Source: Dicaeum eximium
Taxonomy: Eukaryota > Chordata > Aves > Passeriformes > Dicaeidae
Direction: 5' to 3'
NCBI GenBank assembly: GCA_013396995.1
Contig: VWZP01003801.1
Location: 684,144 to 748,143, forward strand
Length of the DNA stretch: 64,000 nucleotides
Under the pieces are notes generated by a model, which saw only the letters and a list, made by a program, of their open reading frames with translations, was not told where the DNA came from and made no database searches. The translations under genes and the position numbers were made by a program. This document shows positions 1 to 13,744 of this stretch, one piece after another. Position 1 is the first letter of the stretch, and each line of letters starts with the position of its first letter.

Positions 1-3000
1 TGAATGTTTTAAGACCATACAGACTTCAGCTGAACTTGGGTGGAGCTGCTCTGTAAGGAAACCCCTTCCCTACCAGACAGCTCTACTTGCAGAGGGAAGT
101 CGGTAAATTCTGATTAAGTTTGTGTCTTGCATCTGGTCTAAAATACCTCTTCCTGGGTGATGATGGGATATTTTATTTCTTAAGAAACTCATCACATTGA
201 CCAATAAGTTCATGAAAGGCTGAAGAGATGTGCATTGTTCCCTGGCTCTATGGAGTCATATGACATGGATAAATTGTTCTCTGTTGCTGAAGCCTCAGTG
301 GTTTATAATGTTGTGAAGTTTTCCACACTGCAAATTTTAGGGCCCTTTCGTATTTCAAGTTACGTAAACTTATAATAAAACTGTTGTTCTTTGGCTCTGC
401 AGAAAGGGACTTTCTGCTCCATCAGGACAGAATTGATTTCCAGACACGAAAGGGAGGATGCTTTCATGATAGTTTAGGAGAGGACATTTGCATAATATCC
501 ACAAAATATGAGAAGACAGATGTTTCATCAGGACCCTTCTACAGTAAGGAAGGACACTAACTCAAAAGAAATTAAATGTGTCAAGCCAAACTCTCTAGTG
601 ATTGAAATACCTTTTAAGGTAACAAATCTGCCTATTTTCATAATCTTAATTATCAGTGTCAATATGATCATATCACACTGATGATTGCAACCCGTTAGAC
701 TGTGGTCACACATTTGCTTCTTGTTGCCTGTTCCACACCTTCCATCCTTGTTGGGCACCAAGTGTGGTTGTTTGGTGGTGGCAGACGAAGACAATTCTAC
801 TCTAAACCCACCACAGCCTCAAAAAGCAAAGCAAGTTACAGTGCACTTCCAGGGAATTATAACACCAAGTCCAAAGGTTTACAGATCTCAAGGGGCCCTG
901 CCTTACCCTGATATCAGCAGAGTCTTGGAGTTCACGCCTGTGGCAGCTGGAGAGCATGAGCAGCACTGGGCCATGCAAAGGTCACAGGCACCCAGTTAAC
1001 CCCGGCACAAAGCTATTGCTCACCTGCAACCCATTCTCCATCCTTATCATGTAATTAATCACACCTTGTGAGAGCTTCAGGAAGGAGGGTGTTGTCTGGG
1101 GTGCCTGTGATAACCCAGTTGCAACTTGGACTCTCCACCCAGGCAAGGGATAATTGGAGAAATCTAGCACTGCCTCCCTCTCCACCCGTGCTGCCTGGAC
1201 CTTCTGGGTTCTGGGTGAGGGCACAGAGCCCATCCCTCTTCCCTGTTGGCACACAAGAGCAAAGGGGAGGCTGGGCTCCTGCCCTGTTCTTGACCGGAGC
1301 AGTAGCACCTGGAGCAAGACCTCAGGTGACAGTAACAGGTTATTTGTGGTAAAGCTCAGCAACTTGCTTACTAATCTCTGGAAAGAAAGGGGAAGCAGAG
1401 GAAGGAATTTAACCCCGTGGTGCCTCTCGGTCAGCTGGCACAGACACACAGTGCCTCCCAGGGCCACCCCAGGGAAGTGTGCCTCCAGGGCACTCTACTC
1501 CCAAAGCAGGGCATGTCTCTGACTGCCACAGCACAATTTATAGGACAAATATTGAGGATAATTAAGGATAATCTCTGCTTTAGGTGTCTTACAAAGAAGG
1601 TCAGGTACTCTCTTTCCTTGTCAGATGTGATGAAGTCAGGCAGCTCCCATGAAGACGAGGTATTTGTTTCTCAGAACAAGTAATAATAAAAATCCCTATC
1701 TAGCTCCTAAGGGTTTCCTATATTTAATCTTCACAAAATTTAGACAAGATCATTACAGTGAGTTCTGTCTCAAAAGAGCCATAACAATGAATTACATTAC
1801 CAGCATCAATCTCCTTCTGTACATGCTTTCCTTGCTGTTCTCATGCTAGGAAATACAGAGAGTTGCTGTAATACTAATGTCACAAGCTCAGACACTAACA
1901 TCCTTTCAAGCAGCTTGGCAAGTCAGGGTAGATTAGATAGTCACATGAAAGCAAAGGAGGAATCTGCCCTGGCAACTTCTGCTAATTTTTTCTGTATTTA
2001 ATCTGATGATTTCATAATATTTGGTCATAAGATATTGTTTTGGATATTCAGTCATTATCATGACAGTTTTCTTCCTAAATAGCCTTTGGGTAACAGACAT
2101 TTGCATTGCTGGTGAAATGGCAAAGTTGGGACTAACCAATTCCTGCTCTTGAAAGATCCCACTGTTCCCCAGTTGACAGGAGGGCATGTGCTGCATGATC
2201 TCTTCTGCTTATAGATGTGACAACTGAAACCAGAGGAGGTCTGAGAAAAAGGCGTGTTCCAGCCTCTGTTTCACAATCCTTGGGTACATAAAAGCCCAGT
2301 TACCAAGAAATCAGAGTGGCAGCAGTTCCCCACCCCTGTGAAGGAGGAATGTTCCTCGGAAATATCTGTCTTATGCCACAACAGGCAGGATGTGAAGGTG
2401 AAGGACCAGTAACCAGAGGAGGCCAATGGGCCTGTGGTCAAGCCAAGACTGTGCTCTTGTAAGAGAAAAGTTCAGTGATTTCTTTGGAAGGGCTGATTCA
2501 AAACATTGGAAAAACATGTGGCAACACAGCCACTGAGAGATCACTGCTAAACCGAGCCATTAGTAGCACTCCTGACCCAGCAATCCCCCTTGTCATGCCT
2601 TCACGTGTCCAGCTCTTTGCTTACATCCAGACACATTGCTGCAGCACTTGAGCAGCTTCAGCAACGTTTTTAACATATCAGCGTATAACTATATTTTAAT
2701 TAAGCTGATGGGATTGAGAGCAGAATTTGATGCTCAAGGCTGCATACGGCAATTGAGCTTTTACAAATTACCATGCCCACATAATTATGAAAATAAGAAA
2801 TGTAAGAGGTCTTGCTGTCCAGGTAACTCTGCAGTTCTACATACTTCACCACATTAAACAAATGCATGTTATTTTATTTTATGTCTGTTCTGCTCGTTGC
2901 TTTCAGGATCTTTTGAAAGTTCAAAGATAAACAAGTCCCCTGAAATGACCTGACCCACACAGGCAACACAAACAAAGAAGGTGAGGGATGGGCTCACCGT

Positions 3001-3879
3001 TACACTGGATACGACAGCAAGGCCACATCACAGAAAGTGGAGAGAGCAGTGTCACTGTTTGTGATGACACAAACTGTCTCTGCTTTCTGTGCTTACTCTT
3101 TATATATAAATATATAGATACACAAACGCACGCACAAGCCAGGCAAGCCAGGCAGGATTCCTCAGCTCTAGTCAGTTCACCTTGCCACCCACGACCAAGT
3201 CCTGTGAAAAGGCAGGTGGTGAGTTCACAAGGATGCTCCCATCAGTGAACATCATCTCACAAATAAAGCCCAAGGAACAAAGCTGACTTGTTGCGTGCTA
3301 ATCTCCAGGTTTGGGGTCTTTGTTTTGGAAGAGCCCCCTGGAACTGAAGATGGTGCACAATTCTAGCCAAGAGCCCCAGTAAGAGCCTCACCAGCATCCC
3401 ATCTAAAGCCTCATCTCATCACAATTCATCTCCTATTTTGCTGGCTCCCAACAGAGCACAATGACAGGGCAGGGGCTAGCACTATTTTAAACTCTAGGAC
3501 GCTGTTCTGAAACTTGCCAAATTTACACTCCAGATTTTTAATTCAACTTGATGAGCACTGAGTGTTCACACCAACTGTGCCTCATGGAATAGATGCTTGT
3601 GTTCAAGACAGGCTGCTCTGCCAGATTCACCTCCATTCTGTATCTCCCATGTACCAACTACATGACCACAAGTAGTCCTTAAGCCTGCAAGCAAAAAGCA
3701 AGAGAAAGACAAGCTCCATCATCCTGTGTCCCTCTCAGGAGCCCAGTTCAGCTCTGTTTACAAGAAATTTTGTACTCAGGCAATAAAAGGCTCCTGCAGT
3801 TAATGCTATTGTTTGGACAGTAATAGGCATACATCCTGCCAGTACATATGCAGACCTTGCAACTCCTAGACCTTAGAAA
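1..3879. other. non-coding DNA, no recognised gene
   Basis: I see no exon chain, RNA gene or identifiable transposon here. The open frames (the longest is 161 codons on the minus strand around 982-1467) overlap frames on the other strand and show no family motif or biased composition. Around 3,100-3,155 there is a short TA-rich stretch followed by imperfect repeats of a CA/GCCAGG motif. The DNA is moderately AT-rich with few CpG, as expected of ageing intergenic or intronic vertebrate sequence. Confidence 0.6.
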
Positions 3880-4035
3880 AGGTACTTATAAAAATATAGA
3901 TATCATCATATTACTTTAGAGATTGGAAAACAAAGGCTTGAGAAAAGTATCAGATAAATCATCCAGAATCCCACAAAACTAGAGCCAGAATCACACCTAC
4001 AGTTCTCCATTTTCTAATATCCAACTGTCTGCATA
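3880..4035 (-). mobile_element. MIR/L2-like SINE relic, antisense
   Basis: The + strand reads like the reverse complement of a MIR-type tail. It has a run resembling 'ATTATTATCCCCATTTTACAGATG' in decayed form, then GGAAAACAAAGGCTTGAGAA (the 'ggaaactgaggc..gag' block), then a CCAGAATCCCACAAAACTAGAGCCAGAATCACACC-like portion that matches the 'caaggtcacacag...gcagagc.gggattcgaaccc' block. The order of blocks is right and divergence is high. The match is from memory of the family consensus, so boundaries are approximate. An L2 tail sharing the same core is the main alternative. Confidence 0.55.
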
Positions 4036-7000
4036 TTTTTTAGTCTGGTTCTGCTGAAAACTTATGTTGTGACAAGAATCTAAACACTTTTTATCACTTT
4101 TGAATTACAGACTATGAGATCACATTTGTCAGAAGTAAAACTAGAAGTAATGCATGCAAATTTAAAGTTTTCTCAAAACAGAATGGAAACATTTTAGTCT
4201 GAAATGGTAAGGATGTGGTGGGCTTACTGTAAGAAAATACTTTTTATTCAAGGTAAAGACACATTCAACTTGACAATGGATCTTTCAGGTTTGACTGTTG
4301 ATCCTCACCCCATACCCAGGATAAACATTTATTTTTATTGTACCCCTTCCTTACAGGGCTCTAGAGATTGCTAATAACTGAATTCCAGTCACAAAGCACA
4401 CTTGTGCAGGTAAGTCCAGTAGCTAAGCTGCTGATTGCATTTTCTGATGTCCTTAGAAAACACCAACCTATAATTAACTTATAATACCGGCCAAGAAGAG
4501 AAGAATAGTTCAATTTGTAATACACTCATGTAGTTACATTAATGATACCTTCCCAGAGTGACAGGGACAGTGCAGAACATGCAGTAGCTTAGAAATGGGT
4601 TGGGTACAATACATCTGTAGGGCAGAAGTGTGGTTTTACCACAGGTGTTCTTACTACAGGTGCCTTCAGCACAAAGTTGCATCAGGCTTGGTGCTCTTTG
4701 AAGACTCTCTCAGCACCATCACATTTGAAATTTTGGGTTGAAGCCGTGCTTATTCATCCATAATGACAAAGTCAGACTGATCTCTGTTATTCTATCCTGA
4801 GCCCAGCTTAACTTCATTAACTATCAGAACAAGGTCATGCTCTATTAAGTTTGTACTTTCACATCTCATAGTAACTTTGAATCATCCTCACTGTCAATGC
4901 ACTGACATTTATGGTATTCTACTAGCATCCCTTTGTTTATGTTCAAAGTTCATTCACTGCCTTCTTCCATTAGGGCTCTGTACCATGTTCTCGACCCTAA
5001 TACCTCTTGTTACCTTTTTCCTACTTGACCCATCAAAAGTTTCTGTCACCAAAGAGGTAGTTTCCATGGAAACTCTGAAGAACAGGCAAAGTTAACGAGG
5101 CATAAAATGAAGACAGTGTCCTCAAGCTCACCCATTTTGAAAATCTAGGTCAGCAATGTTTGCTTAAAACATTCCACTCTTCTAAACCCATGTTCATTTG
5201 ACTGTTAAGGCTGTAATAAAAAGAGAAGTTCTAGCATATCCCAAACTTAGCATGTTTAATATGATACTGGATGTTCATGTGAATAAATTATTTTTACAAT
5301 TTCTCCCAGCCTGTTTTCCCTTTCAGTTTCCTTGGATAACTCACGGGCATTTAGTTTTATCACACAGTTACGTATCTTCACCAAACATTTACTCTGGCAA
5401 TCATAATCTGACTTTCAGGTAGTGTTCAAGAAACCTACTATGATATCACTGAGGGCAGGAGGTATTGGCTCTATCATCCCTTTTAATCTCATTTAGGGGA
5501 TCTACAGGAATGAAAGAACAGTCAAAATGAAAGCCCAGTTCAGTCTTAGCCTGCCCAACACACAGGCAGAAGCCCAGTAGTGAAATCAATGCTGAAATTT
5601 GGAATTTGAATTTCCTCACAGTTGATGTTATCTGATCTCAGCCACCAACTCCAAGTACCAAATGCTGATCTGTTGAAATGCAATGGACTGTGCTCCAGTA
5701 AATGATTTATTGCATTCAAGGGGGTTCCTTAGTGAGAATCACAGTTTCTCTAAGGGGAAAAACAGCCATACCAAGTGTTAGTGCTAAAATACGCTGTCAA
5801 GTACATAAGGTTATGGAAGGCTGCCTCAAAAAAGCTGCTGTGGAGGGAAATAATGCTGATGATTTGTTCATCATTTCCTCTACTAGTTGAAAGGAGATGT
5901 AATCAGCTGCAGTCAAATACCTTTTGAGATGCAACTATATAGCCAACAATATCCAAGTTTTTGGGCATGTCTCAATGTGATCTCCACTATTTCTCTCTAA
6001 TTTATTCTGACTGAGGGCCTTCAGCGCTTTGGGTAGCTGAGTGATGACCTGCTCCTGTTAAAAGGTAAGGCCTGTGTAACTCAGAGCTTTTTTTCCTGTT
6101 TTTTCTGTTCACAGTGGATGGTGATGGGATTTCAGCTGTTGATGACAAGCAAGAAGCAAAGGTTAAAAAAATACCTATAACCTCATGACTTCCTGAGAAA
6201 ATAAGGTGCACATGATGACAGCTTAGAAAAAAATCTGCTGTCCTAGTAAAAATCTACTGCAATCCACCCTACGTTCCTTGTGTTATCAAATATCAAATCT
6301 GAAGTAAATCAGGCCTTTTTCTGGCCAATTCCCTTTTCTCTGCCTAAACCCCTATGTAATGTGTTGATTTAGAAACCATGTACAGCCAGGACAGTTTGAA
6401 CAACATCTGAAGCAGAACAGCAGTCCCCAAAAACACTTCAGTGTAATCCAATTACACTAATTAAAATAATTATTTCCACTTAGTTTGCTACTGAACTGCT
6501 TGCTTGGCACAACTAGAGTCAGTGCATACAAAGGTCAGGTGCAGCCTCTCCAAACTCTAGGGAGGACATAAAAAAGTAGTCTAGCAGGATGCAAGTCTCT
6601 AGATGATCTTTGTGGTTTGGTTTTGATCAAGTGTGTCAGTTAACAACAGGCAGGTGGAGAGCCTCCAACTTGTTTCTTCTTGTCTACACACATCATGCTT
6701 TCCCCCTCAGCTCTTACTCTGTTCCTCTGTTGTGCTGCAAACTCAACTCCCAGCCTGGAAAGTTTTCTTCAATGGTAAGTTTTGAAAGAAGATGTGCTAA
6801 AAACTTAAAATGTTTCTGCAAATGGGTACTTTGTGGCACTAGTTCTAGAATAAGAATCATAAGGTAGACAGATTGCCCTCCAAATTTGCAATTGAAGCGT
6901 CTGCTACTTGTGCCTACATCTTTTGCAGAATTTCTGGAGAAAAAAAATCAATCCATTTTAGAAAGAAACAAATAGAGACATAACTGTCAAACTTATTTTC

Positions 7001-9649
7001 TACATTTTTCAGTGAGCCTAAAGGAAAGTTTCCTTCTACTAACTCTATGTTGTCAGTATAGCTTTGTCTCCAGCACTTTACAATTTTCCAGCATGCCTGT
7101 CTGCTGCCAAATCCTTCCCTTGACATGACCACAGAATAAAAAATCCTTTGCTTCCCTCATTTGAACATCCAACAAGCCACAGTGGCTTTTTTAACTACTG
7201 CCTTCTATGAAGAAGCACAGAAAGTAGTCCTCAGTCATGCCCACTTGAACAATCATACGAAAGAGCCTGATTTCATTTTTCCTCATATCAGCACAGTAGA
7301 CCTCTGATTTTATTCTGAATAATGCCTCTAACTGGCTACCTCAGCAAGCCCCTGGGTCTTTGAAAGTGCCACCATTCCTCTGCCCCACACAAGCCAGCAA
7401 GCCATTCTTCTCCTCTGCTAACCCAGGGCCAGGGGATTGCTGCCTCACCATCTGCATTTGGCAGAACAGATGCAAAAAACCCACAGAGATTTGGAGCTCC
7501 CAAACCAACAGTGACTTTGGTATAGCAGACGCTGCTGTAAAGGAACCTGGTGGCTACAAAAACTGGGACATTCTGGTGTTTTTCTCATATGACCTCATGT
7601 TGTCACTCAGTATCTGATCTGAATCAAAAGGACAAGGCCACAATGTGCATACTGTCAGTATTTCCTGTGCCTTGGACTGCTATATTCTATGGACATCTGA
7701 GCCTTTTTGCTGCAGTTGAGATAACACTTGCTGTACTCATCAGGAGGTATGAGGTTATCTGTCAGTGTGTCTTCATTCACAACATGTATGCACAAACATC
7801 CAGGTGAAAAATGGGTGGGTTTGGATTAGCCTTTGTTTTAATTCTGGGGTGAAGTTAAAGAAGTTGCAAGCAAAACAGAGTAATATAGTCATCAGTCAGG
7901 TCTCAGATTATGAAAATGATGGGGAGGAAAAATTAGCCTATTCAGCAGATCAATAGATCTATTGATCTATCTTGGGAGAACATAAATAATGGAACATATG
8001 TCCAGCACGTGTGGATAGAAGGGACAGAGCAATCCATCTCCAACTGGCACCTGCTAATTTGTTGAACATATAAAATATGCCCTTGCAATCTATTGATTGT
8101 CATTGAATTGGATCAAAGCACTGATCTCCCAGCACTGGCTACTCTGTCCAGGACCTAAAAGACCAAAATATATGACAAATCCCAGCTAAGAATCTTTTAG
8201 GTTCCACTGCTTCTGTCATTCTCACTCAGAGGGTTTTTGGTGCATTCATTTATGTTTCTCCAGAACCTCTGTTTTATCTTTAATCAAGACTTAGGCACTG
8301 ATGACAAACTGCATTCTGCCATTCAGATGTCCTACTTCTATCCCAAGAATGCAGCTAGATTAGAGTTTGCCTTATTCCAGGAAGATTTTGAGATGTTAAT
8401 CCATTCTCATGTTACATCTTGGCTGGGCTCCTCGCACTCTTTGCTGACAGCTTTAACAAGCAGGGCCATGAATTTTTTGCAGCTTAATTCAGATTTTTCT
8501 GCAAAAGATGCCACCTGAGACTAAATATTCATGTATCATTTTGCCTGACTTTAGAACCCATCAACTGTCTCCCCAGGAAAGTGGTGTATTGATATTAGCA
8601 ATTCCTCTGTTCATGCTTATTGCCATTCACTGATCCTCTGCAATGGCAAACATCGCTCCAGGCTCATCCTTTCCCTTTGCTCCTGGTGGACAGATTTAGT
8701 GATCTGAGTGAGGGAGGAGAGCATACTAATTAAATTCAGATATTGAATCTAAATCAGGAGGTGCTGCAAATGCCAGGGAAGGCAGGGAAAACACAGTTCA
8801 AAAGGAATTCATAGCCCCTGAGACTAAATGGAAAAATCTGTCAGAATGCAAACAGAAATGTTTGGGTAAAGAGAAATAATATGAAAGATACTTTCACAAC
8901 AGAATCACTGCAAAATTTTGGTGTTAAATGGATTGTAGAAAGTAAATCAAATTAAAGCTTGAAGTAAATATGGCATTAATGTAAACAACGCATGGTTAGG
9001 GAAATTTCCTTCATCAGAGGCAGAACATATTTCTATATTCTATTTACTCCCCAGGTTGCTACAGGCCACAACTGCATCCATAAAAGCCAAAATGTAAGCG
9101 GAAAGCCAAAAGTGATTTATAAGGATAGATCTTAAGGACTAAATGTGAGTGGCACAGCCAAATGGATGGGGAGGAGTAAAAAGATTGGCATGAAGCTGCT
9201 GGGAAAACTACCGTGGAAGGGAGGAATTTGCAAAAGCTCAGGGGGCTCAGCTAGGAAAAGTAATGAATCAAACTTTGAAGTAAGGGAGAGGCCAGGGTTA
9301 CTGTCCAGAAAATGGTGAAGTTGACAGATATGTTCACCTAAAATACACTCTCCAGGGAAATAAGTATGATGGCTGATGTAAATTGGGAATGAGCTAAAGA
9401 GCAATAAAAAAGAAAACATTTTTGTATTTTTTGCGCATGAAGTAGCTACATTTTTAAGCACCAAAAAATAAATCCTCAGCTGGACTAGACCAGTGCAGCT
9501 GCACCAAAGTCTGTCAGTTTACACCAGCCAAGATCTGGCATAGCTATCATAATTCACATGCTGGGCTGCGAGCAGTAATTAACCCTGCCTCCACCCAGCA
9601 GAGTTCCCTTGCCCTTTATATTTGTTAGTCAATATATGCTTTAGGAAAA
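4036..9649. other. non-coding DNA, possible weak SINE relic
   Basis: No gene is recognised. Positions about 5,455-5,650 may hold another antisense MIR-like relic: CACACAGGCAGAAGCCC is followed by TGCTGAAATTTGG and GAATTTGAATTTCC, in the order of the MIR 'cacacag..gcagagctggg.ttgaaccc' block, but the match is poor. A 22-bp perfect palindrome lies at 7,947-7,968. All open frames are under 115 codons and unrecognised. Confidence 0.5.
7947..7968. repeat. perfect 22-bp palindrome
   Basis: The sequence is identical to its reverse complement over 22 bases, centred on AGATCT (a BglII-type hexamer) with AGATCAAT/ATTGATCT arms. There is no spacer. Such a length is uncommon by chance in 64 kb, but no transposon end or regulatory family was recognised. 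Confidence 0.9.
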
Positions 9650-9830
9650 CAGGGCTGAAAGGACCTTTTGGATTGTCTGATCCTGCCTTTTGCTGTTACA
9701 GTGAGCCATAACCACTCTGACAAACTGTAAAATGACTGTGGTTGCTTGCTCCCACTGCTCTTTGTAAAAAAAGCTCCCTGCATAACTTGTCAGAGAACCT
9801 AACTTAACATCTAAAACAACAAAATCAATT
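9650..9830 (-). mobile_element. eroded CR1-type LINE 3' end, antisense
   Basis: The segment opens with GGGCTGAAAGGACCTTTTGG, close to the reverse complement of the CR1 3' terminus ('gggttggaagggaccttaaagatcatctagttccaa'), and continues with GATTGTCTGATCCTGCC. The remaining 120 bp are more diverged. CR1 is the dominant LINE of birds and other sauropsids and is typically truncated at its 5' end, which fits a lone tail. The right-hand boundary is uncertain. Confidence 0.5.
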
Positions 9831-11269
9831 TTAAAACCCTCCCTCTTTCTTTGTCAACAGTGTTCTTCTCTCACTCTGGTGTTTAACTCTTCACAGTGAA
9901 AGAGGGGTAAATGCCCCTTCTAATTTCAGCTGATAAATTAGAGGAATGGTGACTTTTGCTAAAGAACTAAAGATGTTACTGTATGGCTTCTTTGGATCAT
10001 TTTCATAGGTGATGCTTTGAAATGGACACATGGTCCCAGAAGGGCCAGGATTGCCAGGATGAATCATGACAATATTTTGTTTACTTTTTTTTGGACGTCA
10101 ACAGTATTGAGTGGCTGGAGATACCAGAGTGAAACCCTGATCCAAATGAAGTCAGCATCAGTGACTTCACCAGTGACTGCCACTGGTGATGATTCTCTTG
10201 CATCTGCACACCTCAGATACTTGTGACATCTGCCATTGCTCCTCTGCACCAAAATTCCTCCTCCATCCTAAGTTCACATCAGCAAAGAGCTCTTGTCCCT
10301 CCCCATTCCAGCCTTCCCACGTGCTTTCAGAAGGCAAAACTAAATGACCTTTCACCAGGCCAGAGTACCATCCTCCACATTCACTGATGCCTAACTTGCC
10401 CTAGGTCATCACCAATAGGTTTTTCACAGGGTTAATGATTTTGGGAAGCTCTGAAAAGCATTAGCACAGAGAGCAATGTAGAGCTGAGGTCATGCCAGGG
10501 GGAGGTGGAAGCCTCACAAGACTGGCCTGACCAGAGTTGTCCCAGAAAAAGGGCATTCACCCCATCCCAGACATGGGGGGTAGGGAGAAAAAGAGAAAAA
10601 TAAAATCAGGCCCTGGCTTATAAAAGGTAGTAGAAATTTAATTAGAAGAAATGTTCTACTTTACATGTAAAGAATTGCACAGACCAGCAATAACCTTTAT
10701 AATACCAGGGCAGAAGTTGACTGGGGAGCAAATTCACTCTTGGATGCTGCACGCTAGTGAATGAGGAAATAAAAAGGCCTGTTGAAATCCACTTTCCCTG
10801 CCAGGTATCTTCAATGAGATTATCAAAACAAAGATACTAGAAATCAGACAGATTTATGGGCAGTGATAGTAAGAGATCATTTGATACATGTGGAAAATCA
10901 ACCAAGCTTTCAAATAAACCCTTCAACTCCGAGGCAGAAGTCTCTAATTGAAACTAAACAGAGGCTAGAGAGGCCTGAGCTTGTATTTATCTTTAGAAAT
11001 ACTTTTTGAAAGTTCCGTATTTGTTTTCTTTTGTAGGGCAACTTTCTGCTAAAGTCCCAAGCAGCATCACACACTTTCTTCTGCACAGACTTTCCCTTTC
11101 CCCTGCCTTCTGAAAGAACAAATCATCACAAAGAATAGAGTTCAGGCTTTGTTGTTCCTGTCCAAGAGCTGCAGACAGGGGAAGGCAAACAGAAGAAGGT
11201 TTCTGTGTCACAAGATGTAGATTAGAGAGGAAACCCAGCATCCTTTATCGGGTCACACAAGTTGAAGAG
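9831..11269. other. non-coding DNA, no recognised gene
   Basis: Nothing with coding character was recognised. The segment around 10,420-10,500 (TTCACAGGGTTAATGATTTT, then AAAAGCATTAGCACAGAGAG) faintly recalls the 3' part of a MIR-like SINE, but too weakly to call. The short frames on both strands look like shadows. Confidence 0.5.
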
Positions 11270-11440
11270 GAAGAAACTGGCTCTCGATGCTTCACATGCT
11301 GCATGTGCATGAATACCTTGAGGATTAACTAATCCTCATGAAACCCCTGAGACAAGTTAATATAAACCATTTATATGTAGGCAAACAAACAGCAAGAGTG
11401 TCTAGAATGTGCCTAGGAACTGGAGTAGGTCAGTCAAACA
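11270..11440 (-). mobile_element. MIR/L2-like SINE relic, antisense
   Basis: GGATTAACTAATCCTCATGA, followed by AACCCCTGAGACAAGTTAATATAAACC, follows the reverse complement of the MIR/L2-like 3' region ('cattaactaatcctcacaacacccctgtgaggtaggtaa.tattatcccc'). After it come remnants of the 'acagatggggaaactgaggca' block. The GAGGATT...AATCCTC inverted repeat inside is a by-product of this motif. The 5' half is no longer readable. Confidence 0.5.
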
Positions 11441-12484
11441 TCTTCCAACTTTCTCTAGTCCATTGGCTTCAGTGTCATCAGAAAACATAACCAATATAAT
11501 GGTTAAGGTCCAAGCGTGGCCCAACCCTCTCAGACAAACTGGGACACAACATTTCATGGAAATCTCTGCTGGGATTATGGGATGAGAGCAGTTTTAAAGG
11601 GTTGGGAGTAGAAAGTAAGAGGAAGGCTGGCCATTTCAGCTCAGCTTTGGAAATTTTGGGTTTCTTCCAGGTGTGACTCAGTAAAATTTGCATATATGGC
11701 ATTTACATCCCCACAGACATCAAAAAAATTCTTCCTTTAGAGAATTCTCAGCCCTAAGACTGACAAGCTAAAAGGCATTTTCCCATGAAAGGCATACCCT
11801 CCTTGTGTGTCTAATCCAGGAATTTAATGCAGCACTTCAATAACTAAATTTACACCCTTATGTTCTGTCTCCTCAGTTTATTTAATTTCCCTGATTACTA
11901 AGGAATGAATTCCATTCCTTCTTTGAGCTGGTGAGCACAGAGAAATGGCTCTTTTCTTCCTTTTTCATAGAAAAAGTTTTCATTGGCAACAAGAACCTGA
12001 CCAGTTTTATCCAACTTTCCTGTCTGAATTATGAGACAGAAAGGAAAGCAGCAAGAGAAGATGTTTGGCCTCTAATCCTACAAAATCCAGTGGCTTGGAG
12101 TGAAGTGAGGCAGCTGTGACACAGTTTAGTGCAGTAGAACTAAGGGAGTCCTCATCAATCTAGATGAAATAAATTTGGTCTACACTTGACAGCTGAAAAT
12201 TCAAATACTTTAAAAGAAGCTACCTTAGCAAGAGAAATGATTGCTCAAAGGAAGCAAGGCACATGTAGCAATTTGATATGGGGATGGAATCCAAGATTCC
12301 CATGGTTTGTTCCCAGCCTTGCACTGGCCTCCTGTGAAACTAGGAGGCAATCACTCAACAGCTTTTCCTTCAGTTTATTCTTCTTTCTAGGATGTTGAAG
12401 GACTTAAACACAGGACTTCACACAGAGGATGTGTTCCTACAATTCATTATGTGGGCTGCAATGCACCAGCTTGTGCTTTGATAA

Positions 12485-12605
12485 CATCGGCTGAATAGTG
12501 CCTGAATTGCTCCATGCCTCGGTTTTCCACTGACATAAAAAGAATATTCACGTGCTTTGAGATGTTGGATGGAAAAGAAATGAAAACACAAAAGTGCTAC
12601 TCTTC
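12485..12605 (+). mobile_element. MIR/L2-like SINE relic, sense
   Basis: In sense order the segment reads CCATGCCTCGGTTTTCC (the 'ctgtgcctcagtttcc' block), CATAAAAAGAATATTCACGTGC, then GCTTTGAGATGTTGGATGGA, the characteristic 'gctttgagatcctcggatgaaaggcgctat' tail of amniote MIR-like SINEs and L2. Finding both blocks at the expected distance makes this one of the safer repeat calls. The tRNA-related head is not recognisable, so the copy is truncated or eroded. Confidence 0.65.
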
Positions 12606-13744
12606 TATTGAGAGGAAGAGACAGTTAAATTCTGCCCTTTTGCTTCCCTACTCTATTGGGATTGGCATGAAAATGTAAAGATGACAGGCTGGGCCCCATT
12701 CTATTAAGATTTAAATTTAGCAAGGAACTGGAAAATTACTGGGAGCCTTATGTCCAACCTCTGTCTCAGAAGCAAATATGCATAATTCTTGTTCCACAGC
12801 TAAATTTGAGTGAATTACCAAATGTTGGACCAATAAAAGAACTGTCCAACACAAACCTTATCTGCCTGAGATGCACATATCTGCTTACAATATCCTTTGT
12901 TAGTTAAACAAAACAGAATCATTGTTGCTAAGAAGTTAATATTGTTTAAGATTCACTGGCTTACACACAGAACACTTTCCTGAGTTCCTCCAAACACATT
13001 CTTTTTCTGTTCTCTTAGTTTCTTCCCTCCTTTTTCTCCCTTTTGTACTGACTTGGCTAAGGCTGACGTTTTCTTTAGGTGAACTTGCTCTTAAGGTGAT
13101 ATGAACTTTGAGGCAGGCAAACATTTCAGCTGATACAGTGAAGGGTAAATAGCTGTTCAGATCAGAGCAAACAATTCATCTGAAGAGCAAATTATAACTG
13201 AAATAATTCCCCAAGCATTGAACAGGAGCCTACTTGCTCTACCTCCTACCAGCTCACTCTTTTCTTGTTTGCAGCCTTTTAAACCTGTGTTGCCGGTGTC
13301 CAAAATTCCTTCATCCAAAAACTGAGTTATGGGAAAATTAATCCAACCACAGTGTTCCAATGCCTCTATGAATGAATAAACTCCTTTCAGTGCTTTCTGT
13401 GATGTATTTTTAAATTTGATTGTCTTTTCTAGTGCTGGGACAGTACATGCCACAGACATCCACATGGAAGTGAAAATATAAAGAAACACTTCACTAGCAG
13501 AGCAGTATCAGTCAAGATGCCAGATGTAAATCACATACCTGGCAGAAGGACCTCACTCCACGGCAGCTGCTCACGTCCCTCTGATGACAGCAAAGCTACA
13601 CTTGGTATTGATCTGCTAAAACCATCCCGTCCTCTCCCTACATTTTCCATGTCCTGCAGCATTATAAGGGCTACCATTAAAAGCACACTTCTGCCAGGGT
13701 AATTTGTGCCTAGGAGGTGTGTGCCAACAGAGCACTCTGTGTTT

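Noticed and set aside
7360..7617. Frame with paired cysteines suggesting a WAP-like domain
   Set aside because: The cysteine number and spacing do not fit the eight-cysteine WAP pattern and no splice or start context supports it.
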